Assembly: GCF_002266435.3 (NCBI RefSeq)
Contig: NZ_CP029426.2
Location: forward strand, 5,300,001-5,364,000
Reading direction: 5' to 3'
DNA length: 64,000 bases
DNA from: Bradyrhizobium amphicarpaeae
GTDB taxonomy: Bacteria > Pseudomonadota > Alphaproteobacteria > Rhizobiales > Xanthobacteraceae
Under the pieces are notes generated by a model. That model was not told where the DNA came from. It saw only the letters and a list, made by a program, of their open reading frames with translations, and searched no databases. Below are positions 45,238 through 54,287 of this stretch, one piece after another. The stretch's first letter is position 1. Every line of letters begins with the position of its first letter. The translations under genes were made by a program, and so were the position numbers.

Positions 45238-46086
45238 CTAGCTGCCGATCTGTCCGACGTGGAAGCCGAGGCGGTTCTCGACGTCGCCGGCGCGATGGAA
45301 GCCGCGCGCCATCAACGCCTTGATGCGGGTCTGGCTCGCGGGGCGATTGAGCGAGGCCAGGAATGCGTCCCATTCCGGCTTGATGTCGATGTCCGGCGGC
45401 AGGCTTGCAACATCGACGAGACGCTTGGTCTCCGCGATCGCCTCCTTGTCGAACGAGGCGATGCGCATCGCGAGCGCCTCGACGAAGCCATCGAGCTCGG
45501 CGTCCGGCAACGACCGGTTGACGTAACCGTAGCGTTCGGCGAGATCGCCGTGGATGTCGTCGGCGCCGAGCAGCACTTCGAGAGCGCGGCCGCGGCCCAT
45601 CAGGCGCGGCAATCGCGCCATCGGCCCGCCACCGGGCACGAGGCCGGCCCCGACCTCCCATTGCGACAGGATCGCCTTCTCGCGGCTGGCAAAGCGCATG
45701 TCGCTCGCGAGCGCGAGCTCGCTGCCGACACCGGTCGCGCGGCCCCGGATCGCGGCGATGGAGACGACCGGCGCGCGGCTGAGGCGCACCAGCGTGTCAG
45801 GCAGCGACTGCAGGCCGGTCGGCCCGGGCGGCACCTTGAGCGAATCCTCGAGCGGCGCGAGGAAGTCGTAATGCGTGATGAAGAAGCCTTCGACCGCGCT
45901 GTCGAACACGACCACCTTCACGTCCGGATCGGTTTCGATCGCCGTGACGACGTCATTGAGCAATGGAAGGTGCCTCGGGCCAAAGATGTTCACCGGCGGC
46001 ATATCGAAAGTGACGCGCCAATAGGTCGGCAGGCGGCGCTCGAGGCGGATGTCACCGGTCGTGAAATTGCGTTCGGGACGGTTCAT
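45238..46086 (-). CDS. enoyl-CoA hydratase/isomerase-family protein
   Basis: This is a 282-residue crotonase-fold protein. The oxyanion-hole region is RGRATGVGSELALASDMRFASREKAILSQWEVGAGLVPGGG. The usual catalytic Glu positions are not clearly both present, so it may act on a different acyl-CoA or be a structural relative. AGGAG lies before ATG 46086. It is the gene following the exported epoxide hydrolase on the opposite side of a 31-bp gap, on the same strand, so cotranscription is likely. Confidence 0.8.
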   Translation of the reverse strand: MNRPERNFTTGDIRLERRLPTYWRVTFDMPPVNIFGPRHLPLLNDVVTAIETDPDVKVVVFDSAVEGFFITHYDFLAPLEDSLKVPPGPTGLQSLPDTLVRLSRAPVVSIAAIRGRATGVGSELALASDMRFASREKAILSQWEVGAGLVPGGGPMARLPRLMGRGRALEVLLGADDIHGDLAERYGYVNRSLPDAELDGFVEALAMRIASFDKEAIAETKRLVDVASLPPDIDIKPEWDAFLASLNRPASQTRIKALMARGFHRAGDVENRLGFHVGQIGS

Positions 46087-46117
46087 TGCTTGCACTCCTG
46101 ATGTATGGGTTCGCATC

Positions 46118-47431
46118 TCAGATCGATTGCCGCAGCGGACGGAACGCCGTCCGCACTTCCGCGGAGAACAGCGCCGGCTGCTCCCAGGCCGCGAAGTGTC
46201 CGCCCTTGTCGAGACGGTTGTAGTGGATCAGCTTGGGATAGGCCTTCTCGGCCCAGTTCCGCGGCGCGGCGTAGATCTCGTCGGGAAAGACGCTGACGGC
46301 GACCGGGATATTGACGTGCTTGGGCGCGAAGAACACCAGCTTGTTCTCCCAGTACAGCCGCGCCGACGACACCGCGGTGTTGGTGAGCCAATAGAGCGTG
46401 ATGTTGTCGACCACATCGTCGCGCGACAGTCCTTCCGTCCCGCCGTCGAACACGCGTGCGATCATCGCGGCGCTGCGCGCATCGTGGTCGAGCATCCACG
46501 ACGCCAGGCCCGAAGGCGAATCCACGAGACCGTTGAGCGTCTGCGGCCGGTTTGACATCTCGATCGCGTAGCCGAGACCGTGCTTGTAGAAATCGTCGAG
46601 CTGGTCGTAGGCAAGGCGCTCCTCGGTCGAGAGGTTTTCCGGACGCGTTCCGCCGGGTTGCAGCGCCGCGGCGATGTCGTCGGGGACGGTCGCGGGCATG
46701 TTGGTGTGGATGCCGAGCAATTCCGGCGGCGCGATCAGCGCCATCTGCTCGGTGACCGCGTTACCCCAATCGCCGCCTTGCGCGACGTAGCGGTTGTAGC
46801 CGAGCCGCTTCATCAGCACGATCCAGGCCCGCGCGATGCGCTGGGGATCCCAGCCGAGCACCGTCGGCTTGCCAGAGAAGCCGTGGCCGGGGAGCGAGGG
46901 AATTACGATGTCGAACGCGTCCGCCGCCTTGGCGCCATGCGCGGTCGGATCGGTGAGCGGACCGACGACCTTCATCTGCTCGATGATCGAGCCGGGCCAG
47001 CCATGCGTGACGATCATCGGCAGTGCATTCTCGTGCCGCGAGCGGACGTGGATGAAGTGGATGTCGACGCCGTCGATTTCGGTGACGAATTGCGGAAGGG
47101 CGTTCAGCCGCGCTTCCAGCTTGCGCCAGTCGTAGTCGCTCTGCCAGTAGCGCACGAGCTGTTGCACCGTCTTCAGCTGTACGCCCTGCGACTGATCGGT
47201 GACGATCTCGCGATCCGGCCAGCGCGTGGCAGCCAGGCGCCGGCGCAGGTCGAGGAGATCCTGCTCGGGCACGCTGATCTCGAAGGGGCGGATGGCGCCG
47301 CCTGAGGCAGCCTTGGCCGGATGCAGCGGCAACAGGCTCGACACGCTGGCGGCGATCGCAGTCATCGCGGCCTGGCTCAGCAATTGACGGCGGTCGGGGT
47401 TGAGGCTCTCGGATCGTGCTTGCGCGGTCAT
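46118..47431 (-). CDS. exported epoxide hydrolase (EHN-type)
   Basis: This is a 437-residue protein with a twin-arginine-like signal (PDRRQLLSQAAMTAIAASV, Arg14-Arg15; hydrophobic to about residue 40). An epoxide hydrolase N-terminal domain follows (FEISVPEQDLLDLRRRLAATRWPD). The alpha/beta hydrolase core has oxyanion motif HGWPGS (143-148), nucleophile Asp221 in QGGDWGN and base His in GGHFAAWE. It hydrolyses epoxides to diols. AGGGAGA precedes ATG 47431. Its promoter region holds three CTAAC-type repeats (47532-47556). Confidence 0.88.
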   Translation of the reverse strand: MTAQARSESLNPDRRQLLSQAAMTAIAASVSSLLPLHPAKAASGGAIRPFEISVPEQDLLDLRRRLAATRWPDREIVTDQSQGVQLKTVQQLVRYWQSDYDWRKLEARLNALPQFVTEIDGVDIHFIHVRSRHENALPMIVTHGWPGSIIEQMKVVGPLTDPTAHGAKAADAFDIVIPSLPGHGFSGKPTVLGWDPQRIARAWIVLMKRLGYNRYVAQGGDWGNAVTEQMALIAPPELLGIHTNMPATVPDDIAAALQPGGTRPENLSTEERLAYDQLDDFYKHGLGYAIEMSNRPQTLNGLVDSPSGLASWMLDHDARSAAMIARVFDGGTEGLSRDDVVDNITLYWLTNTAVSSARLYWENKLVFFAPKHVNIPVAVSVFPDEIYAAPRNWAEKAYPKLIHYNRLDKGGHFAAWEQPALFSAEVRTAFRPLRQSI

Positions 47432-47531
47432 GTTGGATCTCCCTTGCTCTGGTCGGTGACCCTGACCGAATTCGAAATCAGCGGGTCCGTTGGTGTGCGG
47501 AGAGATTGGCTGAGGCCCCGGCAATTTGCGC

Positions 47532-47556
47532 GTTATGGATTGTTAGCCTGCGTTAG
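47532..47556. promoter_or_regulatory. 10-bp-phased CTAAC repeats upstream of the epoxide hydrolase
   Basis: Read toward the gene (minus strand): CTAAC at 47556-47552, CTAAC at 47546-47542 and ATAAC at 47536-47532, each exactly 10 bp apart, 101 bp before the start codon. It is the longest of five such arrays. Confidence 0.65.
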
Positions 47557-47669
47557 CCGTTGCGAGTCCGGCTTCAACGGCGATGGAGACGTGCGCAATA
47601 CGACACGGCGCGCGAGGACCGAGTCATCGCGCGCCGTGTGACCAGGGTCGGAGATGCCCTCGCTGCAGC

Positions 47670-48359
47670 TCAGGTCGGCAGCGGCTGGCCGGCTTGCTCG
47701 CGGACGATGTAGTCGGCGTACCAATCCGCCCATTTCTCGTCGTGTCCGCCGCTCCGCGTCTCATGCTCGCCATGCGCCAGCGCCGCGCGACGCAGCGCTG
47801 CGGCCAGATCGGTCGTTGAGGCGAATGTCGTGCTGTCGGGCGCGATGCGTCCGGGCAACCGTGTGGTGATTTCCTGGAACAGCCAGCCATTGCCGTCGGG
47901 GTCGCTGAACGCGGCGAACGAAGCATAGCTTCCGCGCTTCGGGTCAGCACCACTGACTCGAACGCTGCCAAACAGATATGGCTCGTCAGGTCCGGCGTGA
48001 AGGTCGCCGGCACCGTGGAATGGCGCGCTGACCTCGACGCCGCGGTCGAGCAGATCCTGCCGTGCCGCTTCGAGATCGGACACGACCAGATACAAGCCTC
48101 GCGCCGAGCCCGGCACTGCGGCCGTGACGTTCTTGCCGAAGATCACCGAACAGGCCGAGCCCGGCGGCGTGAACTGGATCACGCGCCAGTCGTCGCCTGA
48201 GGCGAAGTCGGCGTCCAGCCGCCAGCCGAGTCGCGCATAGAACGCCTTGGCGCGTTCGACATCGGACACCGGGATCACGAGGACCTCGAGCTTCGAATCA
48301 ACTCCGCGAGATTTCGAGGGCTTGGTTACGGTTTCGCGATCGATTTCGATGGTGGTCAT
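47670..48359 (-). CDS. VOC-family (glyoxalase/dioxygenase-like) protein
   Basis: This 229-residue protein begins with one clear vicinal-oxygen-chelate domain (LEVLVIPVSDVERAKAFYARLGWRLDADF to about residue 160). It has a second-half metal region SFAAFSDPDGNGWLFQEI. A C-terminal helix-rich extension of about 60 residues (LAAALRRAALAHGEHE) is less usual. Function is unknown; VOC relatives include glyoxalases, dioxygenases and antibiotic-binding proteins. CAGGGAG precedes ATG 48359. It lies between the histidine kinase and the epoxide hydrolase, all on the same strand. Confidence 0.82.
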   Translation of the reverse strand: MTTIEIDRETVTKPSKSRGVDSKLEVLVIPVSDVERAKAFYARLGWRLDADFASGDDWRVIQFTPPGSACSVIFGKNVTAAVPGSARGLYLVVSDLEAARQDLLDRGVEVSAPFHGAGDLHAGPDEPYLFGSVRVSGADPKRGSYASFAAFSDPDGNGWLFQEITTRLPGRIAPDSTTFASTTDLAAALRRAALAHGEHETRSGGHDEKWADWYADYIVREQAGQPLPT

Positions 48360-48403
48360 GTCGAACTCCCTGAGGTGAGACATTGTTCAAGCACGAAGCA
48401 CGG

Positions 48404-49072
48404 TCAGGCCGCGGCGGGCATCACGATCGTCACCCGCGTGCCACCCTGCCCCGCCTCGCCCTGCAGCCGCGCGTGGATGCTGCGTGCCAGCCCTTCGAGG
48501 ATGCGGCTGCCGGTGCCTTGAAGTGGACCGGTTGCGCCGATGCCGTTGTCGGCCACGGTGCAGAGCCAGGCGCCATCGCCGCTGGCCAGGTCGACGCGGA
48601 TCAACCCACCGGCACTGTTCGGGAAGGCGTGTTTTGCCGCGTTCGTAATGAGCTCGGTAAGCATCATCGCGAGCCGATGACACTGCGCCGCCGGCAATTT
48701 GCCGCTTTCGATCGCAGCCTCGCAGCGGATGCCGGCCGGCTCCAGCACCGCTTCGGAGAGCGCGCCGCAGAGATTTTCGAAGAAGGGTTCGATAGACACC
48801 ATCGACGGGTCGCCGTCGTCCGACAAAAGCTGATAGAGCCTGCCGAAGGCGACGATGCGCCGCTCGAGCCGGTCCACCGCCAGCGACACCTCGCCCCTGC
48901 CCGCACGCGTGAAATCGCGACGGACCGACGCACCGAGCAGCGTCAACGTGTTCTTCATGCGATGGTGGGATTCCCGCAACACGAGTTCCCAATCACGCGA
49001 CTGCTCATCGAGACTGGCGACGAATTGAGATCGAACGACATGGTCGTTCGGCCGAGCGTCGATAATGGACAT
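48404..49072 (-). CDS. short HisKA_2/HWE-type histidine kinase without a sensor domain
   Basis: This is a 222-residue kinase. The phospho-acceptor box is ESHHRMKNTLTLLGA (His about 36), as in HisKA_2/HWE kinases. The ATP-binding region has ELITNAAKHAFPNSAGGLIRV (N box), then DNGIGA (G1) and GTGSRILEGLARS. The family usually carries PAS or other sensors; here only about 30 residues precede the H box. No response regulator is adjacent. GGGGAGG before ATG 49072 (or ATG 49075). It is divergent from regulator 2. Confidence 0.85.
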   Translation of the reverse strand: MSIIDARPNDHVVRSQFVASLDEQSRDWELVLRESHHRMKNTLTLLGASVRRDFTRAGRGEVSLAVDRLERRIVAFGRLYQLLSDDGDPSMVSIEPFFENLCGALSEAVLEPAGIRCEAAIESGKLPAAQCHRLAMMLTELITNAAKHAFPNSAGGLIRVDLASGDGAWLCTVADNGIGATGPLQGTGSRILEGLARSIHARLQGEAGQGGTRVTIVMPAAA

Positions 49073-49140
49073 CATGGCCTCCCCGTTGAAATAGGATCTA
49101 ACTCGAAGGCCATACTGGATGGATCGCACGTGTTTAGCTC

Positions 49141-49165
49141 GTTAGACGTTGCAAGATTCTGTTAT
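49141..49165. promoter_or_regulatory. 10-bp-phased CTAAC repeats upstream of the histidine kinase
   Basis: On the minus strand ATAAC (49165-49161) and CTAAC (49145-49141) are exactly 20 bp apart, with TAAAC just after. The array lies 66 bp before the kinase start. Confidence 0.5.
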
Positions 49166-49317
49166 GAGGAAGGTCGCGGGAACCCGGTCAACGGCTCCGT
49201 CGATCGCTGCCAATGGGACTGCTCAGCTGGCCCGGCCGTGCCCAAAATTGCTGCTTTTGAGTGAAATTGCCGGGATCGCCTCCATGCAATCGGCCGACAG
49301 TCACGCGATTTCGCCAC

Positions 49318-49337
49318 TTTCGGCCAGTTTACTGGAC
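49318..49337. promoter_or_regulatory. shared upstream block of the regulator paralogues, copy 2
   Basis: TTTCGGCCAGTTTACTGGAC, identical to 36061-36080, includes CCAGT-TT-ACTGG and ends 58 bp before the GTG start of regulator 2. Confidence 0.7.
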
Positions 49338-49395
49338 AGCGCGTTCTGGTAATTCAAAGTGCCGGCATCAGCCCTTTCACCGGAATTACTCGCCA

Positions 49396-52254
49396 GTGCC
49401 AGACACCAACGAGCAGGATTCGGTCATTGCCTTCGGGCCCTTCCGGCTGTTTGCGAAATCGCGATTGCTTGAAAAGGACGGTGCACCGTATCATCTCGGC
49501 GGCCGCGCGCTCGATATCCTGATCTGTCTCGCCGAACGTGCCGGCGAGGTCGTGGACAAGCGAGAGTTGATCAAGCGCGTCTGGGCCGACGTCAACGTCG
49601 ACGAGGGAAGCCTGCGCTTCCACATCACGACGCTTCGCAAGGCTTTGGACGATAAAGCCCTGGGCACTGCCGGCGAAGGCTCCCGCTATGTGATCAACGT
49701 CCCCGGCCGCGGCTATTGCTTCGCGGCCCCGCTGCTCCGGGCTGCGCCTTCGGAGAGCCGGGCCGGCCTGCCGGCCGCTTCGCCCCGCTTGCTGCCCGCG
49801 CCGCTTGCCAAGATGATCGGCCGGGACGATGCGGTCGAGAAGATCTCCGCCGAGCTTGCCCAGCATCGTTTCGTCACAATCGTCGGCCCGGGCGGGATCG
49901 GCAAGACGTCGGTCGCACTTGCCGTCGCGCATCGCGAGCTCGCGGCCTTCGGTGACCAGGTGTGTTTCGTCGATTTCGGCGCACTGACGGATGTCCGACT
50001 GGTTCCCGGCACGATCGCTTCCGCACTGGGCCTGACCGTCAATGCCGACGATCCCGTGCCGAGCCTGCTGACGGTCCTGCGCAGCCGGCGCATGCTGCTG
50101 GTGTTCGACAGCTGCGAGCATATCCTCGACGAGCTGGCCCCTCTGGCCGAGCGCATGGTCCGCGAGGCGTCGCAGCTGCACATCCTGGCCACCAGCCGCG
50201 AATCCCTTCGTACCGAGGGTGAGCGCGTCCACCGGCTGTTTCCGCTGGATTGCCCGCCGCAGCGTGAAGGCCTCGGCATCGCCGACATCCTTGCCTATCC
50301 CGCGAGCCAGCTCTTCGTGGAACGCATTGCCGAAAGCCTGGGCGAATTCGAGCTCACCGAGGAGGATGCGCCGCTCGTTGCCGAAATCTGCCGGCGCCTG
50401 GACGGCATTGCATTGGCCATCGAGCTCGCCGCTGGGCGCGTCAATGCCTATGGAATTGCCGGAACCGCATCGCTGTTGGACAGCCGCTTCTCGCTGCTGT
50501 GGCGGGGACGGCGCACCGCGATTCCGCGGCACCAAACGCTGAGCGCCGCGCTTGCCTGGAGCTACGATCTGCTGCCGCCGACCGAGAGCGCGATCCTGCG
50601 CGGCTTGTCGGTGTTCGTCGGGCCGTTCACGCTGGAAGCCGCGCTTGCGGTCGCGTCCAGCCAGGGTATCGGCGAGGGCGAAGGCGTGGAAGCCATTTCG
50701 AACCTGCTCTCCAAATCCCTGATCGCGACCTCGCCGGCGGAGCGGCGGCTGCGTTATCGCCTGCTCGACACCACCCGCGCCTTCATGGCGGACAAGCTCG
50801 TCGAGAACGGGGAAGCGGACCGCGTCGCGCGCGCCCACGCCGAATATTTCCGCGACGTCCTGCACGACATTGCCCTCAAATCCACGGGCATGCAGAGCGC
50901 AGGCGGCTTCCTCCCCTATGCCGACCATTTGCCCAATGTTAGGGCCGCGCTGACCTTCAGCTTTTCGGACCGCGGCGACCGGACGATCGGCGTGGATCTG
51001 GCGGCCTCGGCGTCGCAGTTCTTCCTCGAACTGACGTTGCTGACGGAATGCTACCGATGGACCCAGCAGGCGCTGGCGTCGCTCGACACGCGCACGATCG
51101 ACAGCCGCCAGGAGATGACCCTGCAGGCCGCGCTCGGCGTCTCCGTGATGTTCACGCAGGGCAATACGGAAGCGGTCCGGTCGGCCTTCACGCGCAGTCT
51201 GGAGCTTGCCCGGCAGCTCGATGACCTGCACTGGCAGCTCTGGCTGCTGCGCGGATTGCACATCTACCTGACCAGGGTCGGAGATTTTCACGGCGCGCTC
51301 GACACCGGCGAACAGGGCAAGGGCGTTGCTCGCAAACTGAATGATTCTGCGGCCTCGTTGAACGTGGATTGGATGCTCGGCGTCGCGCATCATCTGATCG
51401 GCAACCAGGACAAGGCGGTTCGGTTCTGCGAAAGCGCGATGGTGCAAAATCCCGGTTCGCAACGGCTGAATATCGGGCATCTCGGTTATGACGACCGCAT
51501 CGTCGCGCTGGTTGCCCTGGCGCGCGGGCTCTGGCTCACGGGCCGGCCCGAGCGAGCGGTCGAGGTGGCCAGATACACGGTGCGCGAGGCCGAGTTGCTC
51601 GAGCAGCCGCTCACCCTCGGCATCTCCCTGATCTGGACGATCTACGTGTTCCTCTGGGTCGGCGACTGGGCCAGTGCCGACATCCTGATCGAGCGGCTGA
51701 TCGATCATTCCGCACGGCACTTCCTCGGCCCCTATCACGCTGTCGGTATCGGCCAGAAGGGCGAGCTGCTGCTGCGCCGCGGCGACGTCGTGGGGGGTAT
51801 CGAGCACCTTCGCCGCAGCCAGGCCACGTTGTACGCGACACGGCACCGCATCATGACGACGGTGTTTGCGACGGCACTCGCGGAGGGTCTCGCCGCCCAG
51901 AACCAGCCCGACGAGGCCTTGCAGACGATCAACGAGGCGATCGCCCAGATTCCCGATCATGGCGAATCCTTCGACATGCCGGAGATGCTCAGGATCAAGG
52001 GTGACATCCTCGCCGGGTCGGGCAACGCTGCGGAGGCGGAGAGCACCTTGCGCAAATCGCTCGATCTGTCCCGGCGCCAATCCGCGGTCGGCTGGGAGCT
52101 TCGCGGGGCGATCAGCCTTGGCCGCATCTGGGAGCGGGCCGGCCAGCCCGCTGACGTCCGCGCTTTGCTCACCCCCCTCGTTGCGCGCTACCAGGAGGGC
52201 TTGCAGACCCGCGATCTGATCGCTGCCAGGGAGCTGCTGAGCACCCTGAATTGA
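49396..52254 (+). CDS. large winged-helix / STAND-like ATPase / TPR-like regulator, paralogue 2
   Basis: This is a 952-residue paralogue of regulator 1 with the same domain order. The winged helix runs from about 8 to 108 (FGPFRLFAKSRLL to VPGRGYCFAAPL). The ATPase has Walker A GPGGIGKT at 164-171, Walker B LLVFDSCEHI and LATSRES, and a TPR-like helical tail completes it. GTG 49396 is the start because the preceding 45 codons do not match the paralogue. It is divergent from the histidine kinase and is followed by a hypothetical gene with a CTAAC-type array. It is a probable activator of genes in this cluster; the effector is unknown. Confidence 0.88.
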   Translation: MPDTNEQDSVIAFGPFRLFAKSRLLEKDGAPYHLGGRALDILICLAERAGEVVDKRELIKRVWADVNVDEGSLRFHITTLRKALDDKALGTAGEGSRYVINVPGRGYCFAAPLLRAAPSESRAGLPAASPRLLPAPLAKMIGRDDAVEKISAELAQHRFVTIVGPGGIGKTSVALAVAHRELAAFGDQVCFVDFGALTDVRLVPGTIASALGLTVNADDPVPSLLTVLRSRRMLLVFDSCEHILDELAPLAERMVREASQLHILATSRESLRTEGERVHRLFPLDCPPQREGLGIADILAYPASQLFVERIAESLGEFELTEEDAPLVAEICRRLDGIALAIELAAGRVNAYGIAGTASLLDSRFSLLWRGRRTAIPRHQTLSAALAWSYDLLPPTESAILRGLSVFVGPFTLEAALAVASSQGIGEGEGVEAISNLLSKSLIATSPAERRLRYRLLDTTRAFMADKLVENGEADRVARAHAEYFRDVLHDIALKSTGMQSAGGFLPYADHLPNVRAALTFSFSDRGDRTIGVDLAASASQFFLELTLLTECYRWTQQALASLDTRTIDSRQEMTLQAALGVSVMFTQGNTEAVRSAFTRSLELARQLDDLHWQLWLLRGLHIYLTRVGDFHGALDTGEQGKGVARKLNDSAASLNVDWMLGVAHHLIGNQDKAVRFCESAMVQNPGSQRLNIGHLGYDDRIVALVALARGLWLTGRPERAVEVARYTVREAELLEQPLTLGISLIWTIYVFLWVGDWASADILIERLIDHSARHFLGPYHAVGIGQKGELLLRRGDVVGGIEHLRRSQATLYATRHRIMTTVFATALAEGLAAQNQPDEALQTINEAIAQIPDHGESFDMPEMLRIKGDILAGSGNAAEAESTLRKSLDLSRRQSAVGWELRGAISLGRIWERAGQPADVRALLTPLVARYQEGLQTRDLIAARELLSTLN

Positions 52255-52298
52255 GAGTATCTTCAACGAGATACCGCCATGATTCCCGCTCGCAACTC

Positions 52299-52313
52299 CT
52301 AACAACTTCTAAC
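52299..52313. promoter_or_regulatory. 10-bp-phased CTAAC repeats upstream of a hypothetical gene
   Basis: CTAAC at 52299-52303 and CTAAC at 52309-52313, exactly 10 bp apart, 58 bp before the next start codon. Confidence 0.6.
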
Positions 52314-52371
52314 ACGCCAAGCCGCATGGGCCCCGCCATGGTGGAAACGCTCACGGTGGATATGGCGGGAC

Positions 52372-53079
52372 ATGGCGCTTCTTGACGATGTAATCGATGC
52401 CAGCGGCGGAATCGCCCGCTGGAACAGCTTGAACCGGTTCACGCTCCACCTTTCCGTTGGCGGAACGCTGTTCTCCAGTGCGGGCCATGCCCGGGAATTC
52501 AAGGATGTGACCGCGGAAGGCTCGACCCGGATGCAATCGGTGCGCTTCACCGGCATCACCGGGGGTGATCACTCCGGCTCCTTTCAACCGGATGCGATCA
52601 CGATCGAGAGCCTGGCTGGTGACGTGTTGCGGTCCTGGCCTAACCCCAGCCTCGCATTTCCCGAGGTTGATCCGTCAGCCCTCGCTGATGAGCTGCACCT
52701 GATCTTCTTCTGCGGCGTCGCGATCTGGAGCTATCTGACGATTCCATTCCTGCTTGCCCATCCCGATGTCGTGACCGAGGAGCTGTCGCCCTGGCAGGAG
52801 AATGCCGAAACCTGGCGACGGCTGCGGGCACAATTCCCGGCTCACCTGATGACGCTCGCGCCCGAGCAGGTGTTCTATTTCGACGAGAGCGCGCTGCAGC
52901 GGCGGACAGATCACGACCTCTTCGGGATGAAGGTCGCGCACTCCTCATGGGCTCATGACAGCTTCGGCGGCATCGTGGTGCCGACACTTCGGCGCGCGCA
53001 GACAGTGCGGCCCGATGGAACCGTGATTGCCAAGCCGGTGCTGATGGACGTCGAGATCTTCGACGCCGTGTTCGAATAG
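52372..53079 (+). CDS. conserved-looking protein of unknown function
   Basis: This 235-residue protein has no signal peptide or membrane segment. The start LLDDVIDASGGIARWNSLNRFTLHLSVGG is followed by a beta-rich pattern with many charged turns, reminiscent of lipid-binding LolA/LppX-like barrels. This likeness is weak and not a homology claim. A hydrophobic segment (ELHLIFFCGVAIWSYLTIPFLL) sits near residue 110. I do not recognise a family. GGCGGGA precedes the ATG. A CTAAC array precedes it, grouping it with the regulated genes of this cluster. Confidence 0.7.
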   Translation: MALLDDVIDASGGIARWNSLNRFTLHLSVGGTLFSSAGHAREFKDVTAEGSTRMQSVRFTGITGGDHSGSFQPDAITIESLAGDVLRSWPNPSLAFPEVDPSALADELHLIFFCGVAIWSYLTIPFLLAHPDVVTEELSPWQENAETWRRLRAQFPAHLMTLAPEQVFYFDESALQRRTDHDLFGMKVAHSSWAHDSFGGIVVPTLRRAQTVRPDGTVIAKPVLMDVEIFDAVFE

Positions 53080-53112
53080 CGGCGACACGCCTGGTACGGC
53101 CGCTCTCAACGC

Positions 53113-53127
53113 CTAACAATACATAAC
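53113..53127. promoter_or_regulatory. 10-bp-phased CTAAC repeats upstream of the first exported hydrolase
   Basis: CTAAC at 53113-53117 and ATAAC at 53123-53127, exactly 10 bp apart, 143 bp before the proposed start codon of the hydrolase. Confidence 0.55.
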
Positions 53128-53270
53128 GAGCCAACAGTCCACTTTGAGCGCAGATTGGGTTTGCGGGCACGAACGACGTGCTCGCACGAAACCCAGTCGC
53201 CGCAGCCACGCGCGCGGCATGCGCCGCAGGACTTTCCGCAAACCGTCACGCTACGTGCAAGAGCAACGAC

Positions 53271-54227
53271 ATGAGCATTCCAGCCGCCCTCGCCCTCTCC
53301 GCCGCAATGGCCTGCGCCGCCGTACAAGCCTCGGCGCAGGAACTGCGATCCAGCCGGCGCTCGATCAGCTATCACACCATCGATATCGGCGGTCTCAAGA
53401 CCTTCTATCGCGAGGCCGGATCGCCCGACGCCCCAGCCGTGCTGCTGCTGCACGGCTTTCCGTCCTCGTCGCGGATGTGGGAGCCCTTGTTGCCGCTGCT
53501 GGCCGACAAATATCACGTGATCGCACCTGATTATCCCGGCTTCGGCAACAGCAGCGCGCCGCCGCCGTCCGATTTCGCCTATACGTTCGACAACATCGCC
53601 GGCGTGATGAACGAGTTGACGGCCAAGCTCGGTCTCGGCAATTACGTCCTGTTCATGCAGGACTATGGCGGCCCCGTCGGCTTCCGCATGGCGCTGGCGC
53701 ATCCCGAACGTGTCCGCGGGATCATCATCCAGAACGCCGTGTCGCACGAGCAGGGCTTGAGCCCGCTCTGGGACGCGCGTCGCAGATATTGGGCCGACCC
53801 GGCACACGAGCTCGAGGCGCTCAAGGCCAATTTCACCTCCCTGGCGGCGACGCGCCAACGGCATCTCGGCTCCAGCCCGCACCCCGAACGTTACGACCCC
53901 GATACCTGGAGCGACGAATACGCGTTCCTGAGGCGTCCGGGACAGGCCGAGATCCAGACAACGCTGTTCCTGGACTACCGGACCAACGTCGCTTCCTATC
54001 CGAAATGGCAGGCATGGCTGCGCAAGACCCGGCCGCCGACGCTGGTGGTCTGGGGCAAATACGATCCGTCCTTTGCGGTTGCGGGCGCTTCGGCGTATCG
54101 CGACGACGTTCCGGATGCGGAGGTTCACCTCCTGGACGCGGGCCATTTCGCGCTGGATGAAGCAACCGACGAAATCGCTGAGCTCGTTCGCGACTTCCTT
54201 GCGCGACTGGACGGACACAAGGGCTGA
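53271..54227 (+). CDS. exported alpha/beta hydrolase with Asp nucleophile (dehalogenase/epoxide-hydrolase type)
   Basis: This 318-residue protein has a Sec signal peptide (cut after ASAQ near residue 24). The fold markers are HGFP at 61-64, the nucleophile elbow MQDYGG with Asp131, an acid in GKYDPS and the base His in AGHFALDE. Asp rather than Ser at the elbow points to epoxide hydrolase or haloalkane dehalogenase chemistry rather than an esterase. The start at 53271 gives the signal peptide. A second similar gene follows 60 bp downstream, so they are probably cotranscribed. Confidence 0.85.
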   Translation: MSIPAALALSAAMACAAVQASAQELRSSRRSISYHTIDIGGLKTFYREAGSPDAPAVLLLHGFPSSSRMWEPLLPLLADKYHVIAPDYPGFGNSSAPPPSDFAYTFDNIAGVMNELTAKLGLGNYVLFMQDYGGPVGFRMALAHPERVRGIIIQNAVSHEQGLSPLWDARRRYWADPAHELEALKANFTSLAATRQRHLGSSPHPERYDPDTWSDEYAFLRRPGQAEIQTTLFLDYRTNVASYPKWQAWLRKTRPPTLVVWGKYDPSFAVAGASAYRDDVPDAEVHLLDAGHFALDEATDEIAELVRDFLARLDGHKG

Positions 54228-54287
54228 ACAGCAACCGCGTGGCGGATCGCCCCGCTTCACAGCATGCAACGACCATAGGAGCAACAC

